DNA of 64,000 bases, taken from the NCBI RefSeq assembly GCF_023701695.1, contig NZ_JAJOZC010000001.1, forward strand, positions 4,091,894 through 4,155,893, read 5' to 3'. Of this stretch, positions 17,042 through 26,511 are shown one piece after another. The stretch is from Streptomyces sp. RKAG290 (GTDB lineage: Bacteria > Actinomycetota > Actinomycetes > Streptomycetales > Streptomycetaceae). The position numbers and the translations under genes are program-made. The notes beneath the pieces were generated by a model that had not been told where the DNA came from, did not search any database, and saw only the letters and a program-made list of their open reading frames with translations. Numbering within the stretch: the stretch's first letter is position 1; each line of letters starts with the position of its first letter.

Positions 17042-18324
17042 GTGAAGTTTCGCCGGATTCTTGCCACAGCTGTCGCCACCGCAGTGACCACGCCTGCCCT
17101 CCTGCTGTCGGTCACTCCCGCATTCGCCGACGACAAGCCGGCAGCGCAGACGCAGGAGAAGCCGTCCATCGCGGAGCTGGAAAAGGCCGCCGCCGCTGCG
17201 AAGGTGGCGTATGACGAGGCCGTGGCGGCTGAGAACGCCGCCCGCGACGCCCTGACGGCGCTCGATTCCGACACCGATCCCCTGGTCGTGGCAGTCAAGG
17301 CCGCGAAGGCGGTGGCGACCGGCGCCGCCACCGCGAAGACCGAGGCCGATCAGGCGGTCGTCGACGCCAAGGCGGCGGTCGACGCCCTCACGGAGACGGC
17401 GACCGAGGAGGAGAGGACCGCCGCGGCGACCACTCTGACCGAGGCGGAGGCCACCGCCGTGGCCGCCGCCGATGCCAAGGCCGCCGCTGACGCCAAGGTC
17501 GTGGAGGCCGACGACGCGCACGACGACGCGAGGGTCGCCGCGGCGCGGAAGCTGGGCCAGGCGCAGAAGGCCACCAAGGAGGCGCTCGCTGACATGACCG
17601 CCGCCGACGAGGCGCTGGCCAAGGCGAAGGAGGAGGCGGCCGAGGAGGGTGAGGACGGCGAGGACTGCGTCCCCGAGGCCCGGCTCACCACGGTCGTCAC
17701 GGGCCTGCCGTCCACCGTCGTCGCCGGCACGAAGGTCGCCTTCAAGCTCCGGGTGACCAACGGCACCGAGGAGACGATGGACAAGGTGCTTCCGTTCGTC
17801 TACGTCCACGCGACCGACGAGAGCGGGCAGGACGGCATCGACGACCTGGTGCACCTGCAGTGGTCGTCCGCCTCGTCCTCGACGTGGAAGACCGTCGACA
17901 ACAAGCACTACATGGACGCCATCAGCCCGCTGAAGGCCGGCGCCCACGCCGACGTCAAGATGCGTCTCACGGTCGACGCCGCCGCCCCGCGGGCAACGGC
18001 GTCACCTTCGTCGCCGGTGACTACTTCAACGACAACGGCTCCTGCGGAGGCAACCCGGACCTCGAAGGCTACGAGTTCCTGATCGCCGCCGCGGGCACCG
18101 ATCCCGGCAAGGTCGACGACGCCGAGCCCGGTGTGACCGCGCCGGCCGGCCCGGAACTGGAGCCGCAGAGCGGCGGGTCGTCCCGTCCGGTGAGCGGCAC
18201 CCTCGCCGCCACGGGCCCGTCGTCCGACATGTCGCAGCTCGCCCTCGTGAGCGGCGCGGCGCTGGCGATCGGCGCGGGCGCGGTCTTCGTCGTACGCCGT
18301 CGCGAGACCGGCTCCCACGTCTGA
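17042..18324 (+). CDS. LAXTG-anchored cell-surface protein (frameshifted)
   Basis: About 427 residues after repair. Signal peptide to TPAFADD; then 150 residues of Ala/Glu/Lys-rich coiled coil (residues about 35-200); then a beta-rich domain (RLTTVVTGLPSTVVAGTKVAFKLRVTNGTEE). The C-terminus is a sortase signal: LAATG, a hydrophobic helix (LALVSGAALAIGAGAVFVV) and a basic tail RRRETGSHV. LAXTG is the class E sortase motif of Streptomyces, so the protein should be linked to peptidoglycan. The frame breaks near 17988, where one missing G (CCCCGCGGG for CCCCGGCGGG) separates the body from DYFNDNGSCGG and the anchor. GTG start after GAAGGG. Probably a sequence error. Confidence 0.87.
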
Positions 18325-18335
18325 CGCGTGAGGCG

Positions 18336-18446
18336 GAGCGCCGGCCGGGCGACCCGGCCCGCACGCTGAACGCCCGACGGGCCCGACACCGCATGGTGTC
18401 GGGCCCGTCGTGGTGACACGGCCGGTGCGGGGCGCCGAGCCGGGTG
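18336..18446. repeat. terminator-bearing direct repeat, copy 1
   Basis: A 111-bp block that recurs at 19227-19338 in the same orientation with two substitutions and one single-base indel. It contains a 16-bp stem hairpin. Copy 1 lies directly after the LAXTG gene. Confidence 0.95.
18375..18410. terminator. terminator after the LAXTG gene
   Basis: A 16-bp perfect stem (arm CGACGGGCCCGACACC) with loop GCAT, followed by TGGTG. It is identical in the second repeat copy. Confidence 0.85.
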
Positions 18447-18642
18447 TTGACGCCGGACCTCGGGGCCCCGGCGCGTCAACCACCGAAGGGCGTGCCGCCC
18501 GGTGCGCCTCAACTGCGCAAATATGCCTTTTCACTCCAGCAATCGATAACGGGTGTCTTTCTGTAGATGTTCGGGTCGTAACGGATAGGTATGGGCGGGC
18601 CGGGCCGAACGGCCCGTCGCCTGACCGGAAGGAAACCGCCCC

Positions 18643-19101
18643 ATGTTTCGTCCTACTTCTCGCCGTCGCGCCGCGGGGCTTGCAGCGGCGATCGCTGCCG
18701 CCGTCCTCCTGCCGATGGCCTCCGCCGCACCGGCGAGCGCCGAGACTCTGCAGGCGCACGTCTCGTACGTCAGCCAGGACGGGCTGGGCAACACGAAGTA
18801 CGACGTCCGCTTCAACGGCAGCGTGAGCCCTGACGGCCCCACCCACTACACGATCGAGGGAGAGCTGGACGCCTACTGCTCGGACGGCGCCATCACTCGC
18901 CAGTCCGCCACCTTCGGTTACAGGAACTGGAACGGGACCTGGCAGTACAAGAGCGTCTGGTGCGACGAGACGCCGGTCCGCATCTCCGTGCGCGGCACCC
19001 GGCACTCCGGTGGCTCAGTGGAAATGATCGTCGGGGCCACGAGCGCCGCGTTCAACACCTACAGCTACGGGGACGTGGAGTTCTACCAGATCGGCAACTG
19101 A
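18643..19101 (+). CDS. small secreted protein
   Basis: A 152-residue protein with a clear signal peptide (Arg-rich start MFRPTSRRRAAG, hydrophobic core, cleavage after ASA-E). The mature domain of about 118 residues is aromatic- and Ser/Thr-rich with two Cys (AYCSDG and VWCDE) that may pair. It reads as a compact beta protein (THYTIEGELDAY, ATFGYRNWNGTWQYKSVW). No family recognised. The ATG follows GGAAGGA. The gene sits exactly between the two copies of the duplicated terminator block. Confidence 0.78.
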   Translation: MFRPTSRRRAAGLAAAIAAAVLLPMASAAPASAETLQAHVSYVSQDGLGNTKYDVRFNGSVSPDGPTHYTIEGELDAYCSDGAITRQSATFGYRNWNGTWQYKSVWCDETPVRISVRGTRHSGGSVEMIVGATSAAFNTYSYGDVEFYQIGN

Positions 19102-19226
19102 CCGGCGCCGTAGAGGCGCAGTCCCGCCGGTGGACCCCCGCTGACGTCCTGGGCACCGTCCAGGCTTCCGCCGGGGTTCACCGGCGCGGACGGCTGGGCG
19201 TGCCGATCCGCAGCGGATCCCGTGCC

Positions 19227-19338
19227 GAGCGCCGGCCGGGCGGCCCGGCCCGCACGCTGAACGCCCGACGGGCCCGACACCGCATGGTGTCGGGCCCGTC
19301 GTGGTGACGCGGCCGGTGCCGGGGCGCCGAGCCGGGTG
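19227..19338. repeat. terminator-bearing direct repeat, copy 2
   Basis: Second copy of the 18336-18446 block, 112 bp, differing by two substitutions and one inserted C. It follows the secreted-protein gene at a distance of 125 bases. Confidence 0.95.
19266..19301. terminator. terminator after the small secreted protein gene
   Basis: Same 16-bp stem and GCAT loop as at 18375-18410. It lies between convergent genes and could serve the minus-strand gene at 19451 as well. Confidence 0.8.
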
Positions 19339-19450
19339 GTTGCACCGGCCGGCTGGGCGGGCGCGTTCCGGCGGTGCGCCGAGCCGAGCGGGTGACCGCG
19401 GGCAGGGTCCGCACCCCGTGGCGGGCCCTGCCCGATCGTGCGGTCGTGGG

Positions 19451-19714
19451 TCAGCGGCCCTGGAGGTACTCGGAGTAGTAGTAGCCGCGCTCAAGATCGA
19501 AGTGCGCCTTGTTCGCCTTGAGGTGGGTGATCCCGTACGGGCCGCCCAGGTTCAGGTAGTCCAGGCCCGCGCGGTCCCCTTCGACCTCGGAGTAGCCGGC
19601 GGCGGACTTGCCGCCCTCCCAGCCACCGTCGGAGTTGTTGGCGGCAGCGGGGCCGGCGGCCACGAATCCGGCTGCGGCAACGGTGGCCAGGGTGATCGCG
19701 ATACTACGAAGCAT
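19451..19714 (-). CDS. small secreted protein
   Basis: An 87-residue protein. A signal peptide MLRSIAITLATVAAAGFVAAG ends near AAA-NN. The mature part is about 60 residues, with aromatic and charged residues and no Cys (DYLNLGGPYGITHLKANKAHFDLERGYYYSEYLQ). A GAGAGGGA ribosome site supports the ATG at 19714. No family recognised. It could be a small exported factor; nothing in the neighbourhood suggests a bacteriocin maturation system. Confidence 0.7.
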   Translation of the reverse strand: MLRSIAITLATVAAAGFVAAGPAAANNSDGGWEGGKSAAGYSEVEGDRAGLDYLNLGGPYGITHLKANKAHFDLERGYYYSEYLQGR

Positions 19715-20039
19715 GGGTGATCCCTCTCGACAATGCGTAGCAGGCAGTGTGCAGTTCAAACCCTTACCGTCGGCAGCCCTGCAAGGACGCAACCGCGCTG
19801 AGGTGCTGCCGGAACGCACCTGATCAGCCGAAGCGGCGTGAGCCCGTCGGCGGTCCCCGCGGGTGCTCGTGGTGCCGCGCCTGCCGCGGCCCGCCGTGCG
19901 GGTAAATAATAGTTCCGGTTTGTCCTTCCAGTTCCGATACGCGTAGATTCCTGCCACGCTGCCCGCGAACTGCGCTTTCTCAGCTCACAGTTGAGTGACC
20001 ACGCGAGCCGTCGTCATCGACCGGGAGGACCCTGCCCAC
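19715..20039. other. divergent intergenic region
   Basis: Separates the small secreted-protein gene (minus) from a membrane-protein gene (plus). It contains an AT-richer patch around 19910-19960 (GGTAAATAATAGTTCCGG) that is a plausible promoter zone for the plus-strand gene. No gene or strong inverted repeat was seen. Confidence 0.4.
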
Positions 20040-21541
20040 ATGTCCGGAACTGTCGACCGGTGGACCACCACACTGCGCGGAGCCTGGAGGGACGGCACGC
20101 TGTGGCCCTGGTGCCTGGCGGCCATCGCGGCGGCCTGCGGCTATGCCGTGGCCACCGTCTTCCACCCCGGATACCTCAGTGCGGACAGCAACACCCAGCT
20201 GTGGCAGGCGCTGGGGGACGAGCCGGTCAACGACTGGCATCCGCCGGTGATGGCGCTTGCGTGGCGGATCGTCATCCGGATCACGGGTGACTTCTCGGCC
20301 ATGGCCGCCCTGCAGGCCGCCGTGCTGTGGGGGCGTTGTGGGTCCTCGCCCGGCTGGGATGGAAGAAGACCGGCAGTCGCGGGCTCTCCCTCGCCGTCCT
20401 GGCCGTCGGGTTCGCGCCGCACATCATGAACCTCACCGGCGTGGTGTGGAAGGACGTGCACCTGGCGTACGCGCTCCTCGCGGTCTTCGCGATCACGCTC
20501 ACCGTCCGCGAGCTGTCACCGGACCGGGTCAGGACTCGCTGGGCGCTGCTGGTGCTGGGCGTGCTGTTCCTCGCGTACGCCGCGCTCGTACGGAAGAACG
20601 CCATTCCCGCCGTGGTCCCGGTCTTCGCCATGCTCGTCCTCGCGGCGTGGCCCGCCCCGGGGCGCCGCCGCTGGCTGGCGGCCACCGGTGTGTTCGCCGC
20701 GGTCGTGATCGCCGGCAGCGCCGGTGTGTCCGCGGCCACCGCCCCGGTGCCGACCCGCGTGTACGCGGTGATCCCGGTGGACGATCTCGTCCACGTGCTC
20801 ACCCCGGCCCAGGTGCGGACCGCCGCCGAACAGGCGGGGGCGAGCGCGGACGTGCGTGACCGCCTGGTCGCGGCCACCGTCGACTGCCGGCGGCGGAACC
20901 TCACCTCCGACGCCTACCTGCAGTGCTACCCGCACGGCCGGACCTTCGACGTGACGTATCTGGACCGGCACGCCGACGTCGTCGTCCGGATGTGGGCGCA
21001 GCAGATGCCGCGGCACTGGAAGGGCTACGCCGAGTACCGGATCCGGGTCTTCACCAAGCTGCTCTTCCAGAGCAATCAGGTCTTCTGGAACGGCACCCAC
21101 GTCAACGCCGGCGCCCGACTGCACCCCGAGGTGCAGAAGGAGCCGCTGAACGACACGCTGCGGTCCGCCCTGCAGAACTACGTGACCGGGTTCGCCCGCG
21201 ACCTGCCGATGCTCTTCCAGGGCTGGTTCTGGCTCGCCGTCTCGCTGGTGCTCGTACTGCGTCGCCGGTGGAGCGGCCCTTACACCCGGGAGCTCCGGCT
21301 CCTGGGGGCCAGCTCCCTCCTGTACGTCCTCGCCTACCTGCCCACGGCGCCCGAATCCAACTACCGTTACGTGTACTGGCCCGCGCTCTCCGGGACCGTC
21401 GCACTCGCACTCGTCGCGACCGCCTTCGTGGCGCGGCGCCGCGCCGGTGAACCGGACGCCCGTGCCGCCGTGCCGTCGGCCGGCCGGGCCTCCGAAGCCG
21501 CCCAGGCGGGACCGCGCGAGGACGCCGGCGTGGCCGTGTGA
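20040..21541 (+). CDS. polytopic membrane protein, GT-C/DUF6020-like (frameshifted)
   Basis: About 500 residues after repair, with around ten hydrophobic helices. N-terminal landmarks are FHPGYLSADSNTQLWQAL and NDWHPPVMALAW, the Asp/His-containing first loop of GT-C-like glycosyltransferase or mannosyltransferase-type proteins. A large extracytoplasmic domain (about residues 250-400) contains two Cys, and the C-terminus has YLPTAPESNYRYVYWPAL. It resembles DUF6020-type wall-polymer proteins. The ATG at 20040 follows GGGAGGA. The frame breaks at about 20333, where the G run in CTGTGGGGGCG lacks one G; restoring it gives AAVLWGALWVLARLGWKK. Substrate unknown. Confidence 0.8.
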
Positions 21542-21599
21542 GTGCCCGCCGGGGTCTGCGGACCCCGCCCACCTTCAGGAGGCGGCAGGAAACCCCTGC

Positions 21600-22031
21600 T
21601 CAGGGCCACACCAGGCAGTACGCCTGGTGTCCCGCGTCGTGCAGCCGGTGGCTGAAGTCCTGCCACTCGTGCAGCAGTTGGTAGACGTTGAAAGCATCGC
21701 GAGGACCGCCGCGATCCGGGACCGTGGACCAGATGAAGGCCGCGGCGCCCACCGACTCCTCGCCGACGCCGCGCAGCGGGTCGACGACCGTCATCGGGAG
21801 CTTGACCACCGCGTAGTCGGGGTGCAGGACGACCAGCTCCAGCGGCGGCACCTTGTGCAGGGGTATGCCCTGTATGCCGGTGAGGACCATCGCGGCCACC
21901 GTCTCCGGCTTGATCTTGGTGAACATGCCGCCCATGCCCAGCTCGTCGCCCCCGAGCTCCTCCGGGCGCATGGAAATGGGCACGCGTGCGGCAGTGGCCC
22001 CGTCGGGGGCCCCGAAGTACTTGTACGTCAC
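21600..22031 (-). CDS. conserved hypothetical protein
   Basis: About 143 residues, a compact soluble protein (RVPISMRPEELGGDELGMGG, KVPPLELVVLHPDYAVVKLP, HEWQDFSHRLHDAGHQAYCLVWP). The sequence style, with dense conserved aromatic and His residues and no signal peptide, matches a protein found widely in Streptomyces whose function I do not know. The GTG at 22031 (VTYKYFG) fits my memory of its usual N-terminus; the frame is open 54 codons further but that part is low complexity. It converges with the preceding membrane-protein gene. Confidence 0.72.
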   Translation of the reverse strand: MTYKYFGAPDGATAARVPISMRPEELGGDELGMGGMFTKIKPETVAAMVLTGIQGIPLHKVPPLELVVLHPDYAVVKLPMTVVDPLRGVGEESVGAAAFIWSTVPDRGGPRDAFNVYQLLHEWQDFSHRLHDAGHQAYCLVWP

Positions 22032-22331
22032 CCCCACCCGGCCACCACTCCTGCTTCCGGCTCCGCCGCCCACCTGCGCACCACCGGCCTGTATGCCCTG
22101 CCTGCGCTCAGCCTCGCGCCGGTGCCGACCCCGCCGGGCAGGCTCGGGCCCCAGGTCGTCGGTCCCTTCGCCCACTCCGCCACCGCGATGCATATCTCAT
22201 CCACCCGACTACTAACTAGGAGACACAGCCCCCGCCGCGCAACCCGATCATCGTGTCAGTGACCTCCCCCACGGGCGTGCGGTGAAACACCCGTCCGCAA
22301 GACCGTCCGTGGCTCTGACACCATGGCATGT

Positions 22332-23639
22332 GTGAGCTTTCCCTATGACGCCCCAGTTTCGCAGACGCTTTTCGACCGCGCGTCCCTCGTGACGCCCGGC
22401 GGCGTGAACTCTCCGGTACGTGCCTTCCGGGCCGTGGGCGGTACGCCCCGCTTCATGGTGTCCGGTACCGGTCCGTACCTCACCGATGCCGACAATCGTG
22501 AGTATGTCGACCTCGTGTGCTCGTGGGGGCCGATGATTCTCGGCCATTCCCATCCCGAGGTCATCGCCGCAGTTCAGGAGGCTGTCGCCCGCGGCACCTC
22601 ATTCGGTACGCCCGGTGAGGGCGAGGTCGCGCTCGCCGAGGAGATCGTGGCCCGGGTCGAGCCGGTGGAGCAGGTGCGGCTCGTGTCGTCCGGCACCGAG
22701 GCGACCATGTCCGCGATCCGCCTCGCCCGTGGTTTCACCGGCCGGGCGAAGATCGTGAAGTTCGCCGGGTGTTACCACGGTCACGTCGACGCGCTGCTCG
22801 CCGCCGCCGGGTCCGGGGTGGCGACCTTCGGTCTGCCGGACACCCCCGGGGTCACCGGCGCGCAGGCCGGCGACACCATCGTGGTCCCGTACAACGACCT
22901 GGAGGCCGTGCGGGCCGTCTTCGCCGCGCAGCCGGGTGAGATAGCCTGCGTGATCACCGAGGCGTCGCCCGGCAACATGGGCGTCGTGCCGCCGCTGGAC
23001 GGTTTCAACGCGGGTCTCAAGGAGATCTGCGCCGCCGGCGGAGCCCTGTACATCTCCGACGAGGTCATGACCGGGTTCCGTACGTCGAAGGCCGGCTGGT
23101 TCGGCATCGACGGCGTGCGGCCCGACCTGATGACCTTCGGCAAGGTGATGGGCGGCGGCTTCCCGGCCGCCGCGTTCGGCGGGCGCGCCGACGTGATGGC
23201 GCACCTGGCCCCGGCCGGCCCGGTCTACCAGGCCGGCACCCTCTCCGGGAACCCGGTCGCCACCGCCGCCGGCCTCGCCCAGCTGCGGCTGCTGGACGAC
23301 GCCGCGTACGCGAAGGTCGACGCGGTCTCCGCGGAGATCCGCGGGCTGGTGAGCGAGGCCCTGACCAAGGAGGGGGTCGCGCACACCGTGCAGGCGGCGA
23401 GCAACATGTTCTCCGTCTTCTTCACGGACCGGCCGGTCCGCAACTACGACGACGCGAAGCAGCAGGAAGCCTTCCGCTTCACCCCGTTCTTCCACTCGAT
23501 GCTGGCGCAGGGCGTCTATCTGCCGCCGTCGGCGTTCGAGTCGTGGTTCGTCTCCACCGCCCACGACACCCGGGCCGTCGAGCGGATCGCCGCCGCGCTG
23601 CCCGCCGCCGCCCGCGCCGCATCGGAGGCCACCGCATGA
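22332..23639 (+). CDS. hemL: glutamate-1-semialdehyde 2,1-aminomutase
   Basis: A 435-residue PLP enzyme that converts glutamate-1-semialdehyde to 5-aminolevulinate, the last step of the C5 route to haem and other tetrapyrroles. Diagnostic parts: TPGGVNSPVRAF at the N-terminus, VSSGTEATMSAIRLARG, CYHGHVDALL, ISDEVMTGFR, and the PLP-binding Lys in DLMTFGKVMGGGFPAAAFGG. The GTG at 22332 (VSFPYDAPVSQ) matches the family start; no strong ribosome site is visible. The stop overlaps the next gene by ATGA, so the two are translationally coupled. Confidence 0.96.
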   Translation: MSFPYDAPVSQTLFDRASLVTPGGVNSPVRAFRAVGGTPRFMVSGTGPYLTDADNREYVDLVCSWGPMILGHSHPEVIAAVQEAVARGTSFGTPGEGEVALAEEIVARVEPVEQVRLVSSGTEATMSAIRLARGFTGRAKIVKFAGCYHGHVDALLAAAGSGVATFGLPDTPGVTGAQAGDTIVVPYNDLEAVRAVFAAQPGEIACVITEASPGNMGVVPPLDGFNAGLKEICAAGGALYISDEVMTGFRTSKAGWFGIDGVRPDLMTFGKVMGGGFPAAAFGGRADVMAHLAPAGPVYQAGTLSGNPVATAAGLAQLRLLDDAAYAKVDAVSAEIRGLVSEALTKEGVAHTVQAASNMFSVFFTDRPVRNYDDAKQQEAFRFTPFFHSMLAQGVYLPPSAFESWFVSTAHDTRAVERIAAALPAAARAASEATA

Positions 23640-24337
23640 GCGAGACCAGCAGCAGCACCGGTCGCAAGGACATCACCGTCGTCCATCTGATGCGCCACGG
23701 AGAGGTGCACAACCCGGACGGCGTGCTGTACGGCCGCCGCTCCGGCTACCACCTCTCCGAGCTCGGCCGGCAGATGGCCGACCGGGTGTCCGAGCACCTG
23801 GAGAAGCGCGACATCACCCACGTCGTCGCCTCCCCGCTGGAGCGCGCCCAGGAGACGGCCACGCCGGTCGCCAAGGCGCACGGCCTGGACCTCGCCACCG
23901 ACGAGCGGCTGATCGAGGCCGCCAACGTCTTCGAGGGCAAGACCTTCGGCGTCGGTGACGGGGCGCTGCGCAAGCCGGACAACTGGAAGCACCTGACGAA
24001 CCCGTTCCGGCCGTCGTGGGGTGAGCCGTACATCGAGCAGGTCGTACGGATGATGGGCGCCCTGGACGCGGCGCGTGACGCGGCCCGCGGGCACGAGGCG
24101 GTGTGCGTCAGCCATCAGCTGCCGATCTGGATCGTGCGGAGCTTCGTGGAGCGGCGGCGGCTGTGGCACGACCCGCGCAAGCGGCAGTGCACGCTCGCGT
24201 CGCTGACCAGCTTCACCTACCAGGGCGACAAGATCGTGTCGGTCGGGTATTCGGAGCCGGCGCGGGACCTGGTGCCGGCGCACCTGCTGGCGGGGGCGAA
24301 GCCGGTGAAGGGGGCGTCGAAGGGCGTCGGCGCGTAG
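23636..24337 (+). CDS. histidine phosphatase family protein
   Basis: A 233-residue member of the phosphoglycerate-mutase-like superfamily. The catalytic phosphohistidine is in VHLMRHGEVHNPDG; supporting residues are in SPLERAQETA (second Arg) and AVCVSHQLPIWI (second His). It is a phosphatase rather than a glycolytic mutase, judging by the sequence around these motifs; the substrate is unknown. Its start overlaps hemL by four bases. The same hemL-phosphatase pairing, followed by thioredoxin and cytochrome maturation genes, is typical of Streptomyces. Confidence 0.92.
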   Translation: MSETSSSTGRKDITVVHLMRHGEVHNPDGVLYGRRSGYHLSELGRQMADRVSEHLEKRDITHVVASPLERAQETATPVAKAHGLDLATDERLIEAANVFEGKTFGVGDGALRKPDNWKHLTNPFRPSWGEPYIEQVVRMMGALDAARDAARGHEAVCVSHQLPIWIVRSFVERRRLWHDPRKRQCTLASLTSFTYQGDKIVSVGYSEPARDLVPAHLLAGAKPVKGASKGVGA

Positions 24338-24407
24338 CGCCGGGTGCGGGGCGGGTCGCCCGGGTTCGTCCGGGTGCCGCTTGTCCGCAATCGCTGGACG
24401 GCCTTGA

Positions 24408-24421
24408 TCGGACATGTCCGA
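24408..24421. promoter_or_regulatory. palindrome TCGGACATGTCCGA
   Basis: A perfect 14-bp inverted repeat in the 240-bp gap before the Tat lipoprotein gene. It is a candidate operator. No hairpin loop is present, so it is more likely a protein site than a terminator. Confidence 0.45.
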
Positions 24422-24577
24422 CCGACCCCGGAATCGGTCTTGCGTTCGGTCAAGGCCGGGGGCTGGTTACGTAAAGAATTGTGTGCTATTTCGGGGAACC
24501 CTCGTGTTGCTTCGCCCATCTAAGCCATTGCCAGTTTGTATGGACTTAGGGCAAAACGACCGCAGATGGGAACCCGC

Positions 24578-25831
24578 ATGCGTGACATCAGCCGAAGGGG
24601 TTTGCTCGGAGCCGGACTTGGGGCCGCGGCCGCCATCGGGGTGGCGGGCTGCAGTTCCACCGACTCCGCCGACGTCGGCCGGCCGGGCCCGAGCAAGGGG
24701 GCGAAGGGCGCCGGGGGGACCGCCAAGGGCACCGGGCCCGCGAAGAAGGACGTCAGGGCCATCGGGGACGGTTCCACCGCCGACACCGGAAAGCAGCCGC
24801 GCCAGCCGGCCGCGCCGGTTCCGCTCGAACCGGGCCAGACGCCGCCGCAGTTCGTGATCTTTTCCTGGGACGGCGCCGGCGAGGTCGGCAACGGGCTGTT
24901 CCCGCGTTTTCTGGAACTCGCCAAGGAACACGACGCGGCGATGACCTTCTTCCTCTCCGGGCTCTATCTGCTGCCCGAATCGAAGAAGTCCCTCTACCGC
25001 CCGCCCAACAACCCCATCGGAGCCTCCGATATCGGTTATCTCAACGATGACCACATCAAGGCGACGCTGAGCGGTGTACGTCAGGCCTGGCTCGACGGGC
25101 ACGAGATCGGCACCCACTTCAACGGGCATTTCTGCGGCGGTTCCGGATCCGTCGAGAACTGGTCGCCCTCCCAGTGGCAGAGTGAAATCGATCAGTCGGT
25201 CTCCTTCGTCACCGAATGGCGCACCAACACCGGCTGGACCGAACTCGACCCGCTGCCCTTCGATTACCGCAAGGAACTCGTCGGCGGCCGCACCCCCTGT
25301 CTGCTCGGACAGGACAATCTGCTGCCCACGGCGAAGAAGCTCGGCTGGCGCTACGACGCGAGCTCGCCCGGCGGCACGCAGGTGTGGCCGTCGAAGCGCA
25401 TGGACGTCTGGGACCTGCCGCTGCAGGGAATCCCGTTCCCCGGGCACACCTTCGAAGTCCTCTCCATGGACTACAACATCCTGGCGAACCAGTCGAAGAA
25501 CTCGACCAACGGAATGCCGTCCCGCTATCCGGGCTGGCGCGAACAGGCCACCCAGTCGTACATCGACGGTTTCCAGCGCGCGTACGAAACGAACCGTGCG
25601 CCGTTCTACATCGGGAACCATTTCGAGGAGTGGAACGGCGGCATCTACATGGATGCGGTCGAGGACGCGCTCAAGCACATTGCCGGGAAGAAGGATGTGC
25701 GCCTCGTCTCCTTCCGGCAGTTCGTCGACTGGCTCGACGTACAGGACCCGGCCGTGCTCGCGAAGCTCCGTACGCTGGAGGTCGGTCAGGCACCCGACGG
25801 CGGCTGGAACACGTTCTTTAAACAGGCCTGA
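24578..25831 (+). CDS. Tat lipoprotein, polysaccharide deacetylase-like
   Basis: About 417 residues. The N-terminus RDISRRGLLGAGLG is a twin-arginine signal and the lipobox is VAGC, so the protein is exported folded and lipid-anchored. After a Gly/Lys/Pro-rich linker comes a NodB-like barrel: VIFSWDGAGEVG (metal Asp region), MTFFLSGLYLL, GHEIGTHFNGHFCG (metal His pair) and a late FYIGNHFEEWNGG. The core order agrees with carbohydrate esterase 4, though the first motif reads FSWDG instead of FTFDDG. It may de-N-acetylate a wall polysaccharide. Start at 24578 has GGGAA upstream; ATG 24566 is an alternative. Confidence 0.82.
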   Translation: MRDISRRGLLGAGLGAAAAIGVAGCSSTDSADVGRPGPSKGAKGAGGTAKGTGPAKKDVRAIGDGSTADTGKQPRQPAAPVPLEPGQTPPQFVIFSWDGAGEVGNGLFPRFLELAKEHDAAMTFFLSGLYLLPESKKSLYRPPNNPIGASDIGYLNDDHIKATLSGVRQAWLDGHEIGTHFNGHFCGGSGSVENWSPSQWQSEIDQSVSFVTEWRTNTGWTELDPLPFDYRKELVGGRTPCLLGQDNLLPTAKKLGWRYDASSPGGTQVWPSKRMDVWDLPLQGIPFPGHTFEVLSMDYNILANQSKNSTNGMPSRYPGWREQATQSYIDGFQRAYETNRAPFYIGNHFEEWNGGIYMDAVEDALKHIAGKKDVRLVSFRQFVDWLDVQDPAVLAKLRTLEVGQAPDGGWNTFFKQA

Positions 25832-25898
25832 CAACGGGCTTTACGGGCACCGAGGGGGGTGCCCAAGATCCCCGAAACCGCCATGCGAAACTTTTCAC

Positions 25899-26507
25899 AT
25901 GAGCTATGGCCGCGCACCTCGACGCCGCTTCACCCTGCTCGCCGCCCCGGCGGCGGCCGTCGCGCTCGCACTGACGCTGAGCGCGTGCGACTCGGGCGAC
26001 AAGACCGGTGGCGGCGGCGACACCCACTTCGTCACGGGCTCCGGTGGGATCTCCACCGTGGCCAAGGGCGAGCGTGCCGAGGCTCCGAAGCTCGACGGCG
26101 AGAGCCTGGACGGCAAGCCCCTGGACCTGGCCGACTACAAGGGCAAGGTCGTCGTCCTGAACGCGTGGGGCTCATGGTGCGGCCCCTGCCGCCTGGAGGC
26201 GAAGCACTTCACCAAGGTGGCCAAGGCCACCGCGGGCCAGGGCGTCCAGTTCATCGGCATCAACACCCGCGACGCGCAGCGCGGCCCGGCGATCAGCTTC
26301 GAGCAGGACTTCGGGATCAGCTACCCGAGCTTCTTCGACCCGACCGGAAAGCTCCTGCTGCGCTTCCCCAAGGGCATGCTGAACCTGCAGACCATTCCGT
26401 CGACCGTCGTCATCGACCGGGACGGGAAGATCGCCGCCCGCTCGCTGGCAGCGCTCGACGACACCAAGCTGCACGAGATGATCGACCCGTTGATCGCGGA
26501 GAAGTGA
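25899..26507 (+). CDS. ResA/TlpA-like thioredoxin lipoprotein
   Basis: A 202-residue membrane-anchored thiol-disulfide oxidoreductase. The signal sequence ends in a lipobox LSAC. The thioredoxin fold has the active site WGSWCGPCRLEAKHF, a central FIGINTRDAQ strand and cis-Pro in LQTIPSTVVIDRDG. In system II cytochrome c biogenesis this protein reduces the CxxCH cysteines of apocytochrome c outside the membrane. It precedes ccdA by four bases, then resB and ccsB, so it is the first gene of the cytochrome c maturation operon. Confidence 0.92.
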   Translation: MSYGRAPRRRFTLLAAPAAAVALALTLSACDSGDKTGGGGDTHFVTGSGGISTVAKGERAEAPKLDGESLDGKPLDLADYKGKVVVLNAWGSWCGPCRLEAKHFTKVAKATAGQGVQFIGINTRDAQRGPAISFEQDFGISYPSFFDPTGKLLLRFPKGMLNLQTIPSTVVIDRDGKIAARSLAALDDTKLHEMIDPLIAEK

Positions 26508-26511
26508 TCAG

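Noticed and set aside
15056..17947. A 963-codon minus-strand open frame read as one protein
   Set aside because: Only its last 275 codons (from 15883) encode an AraC protein. The rest crosses the LAXTG gene and the long intergenic region and has shadow composition.
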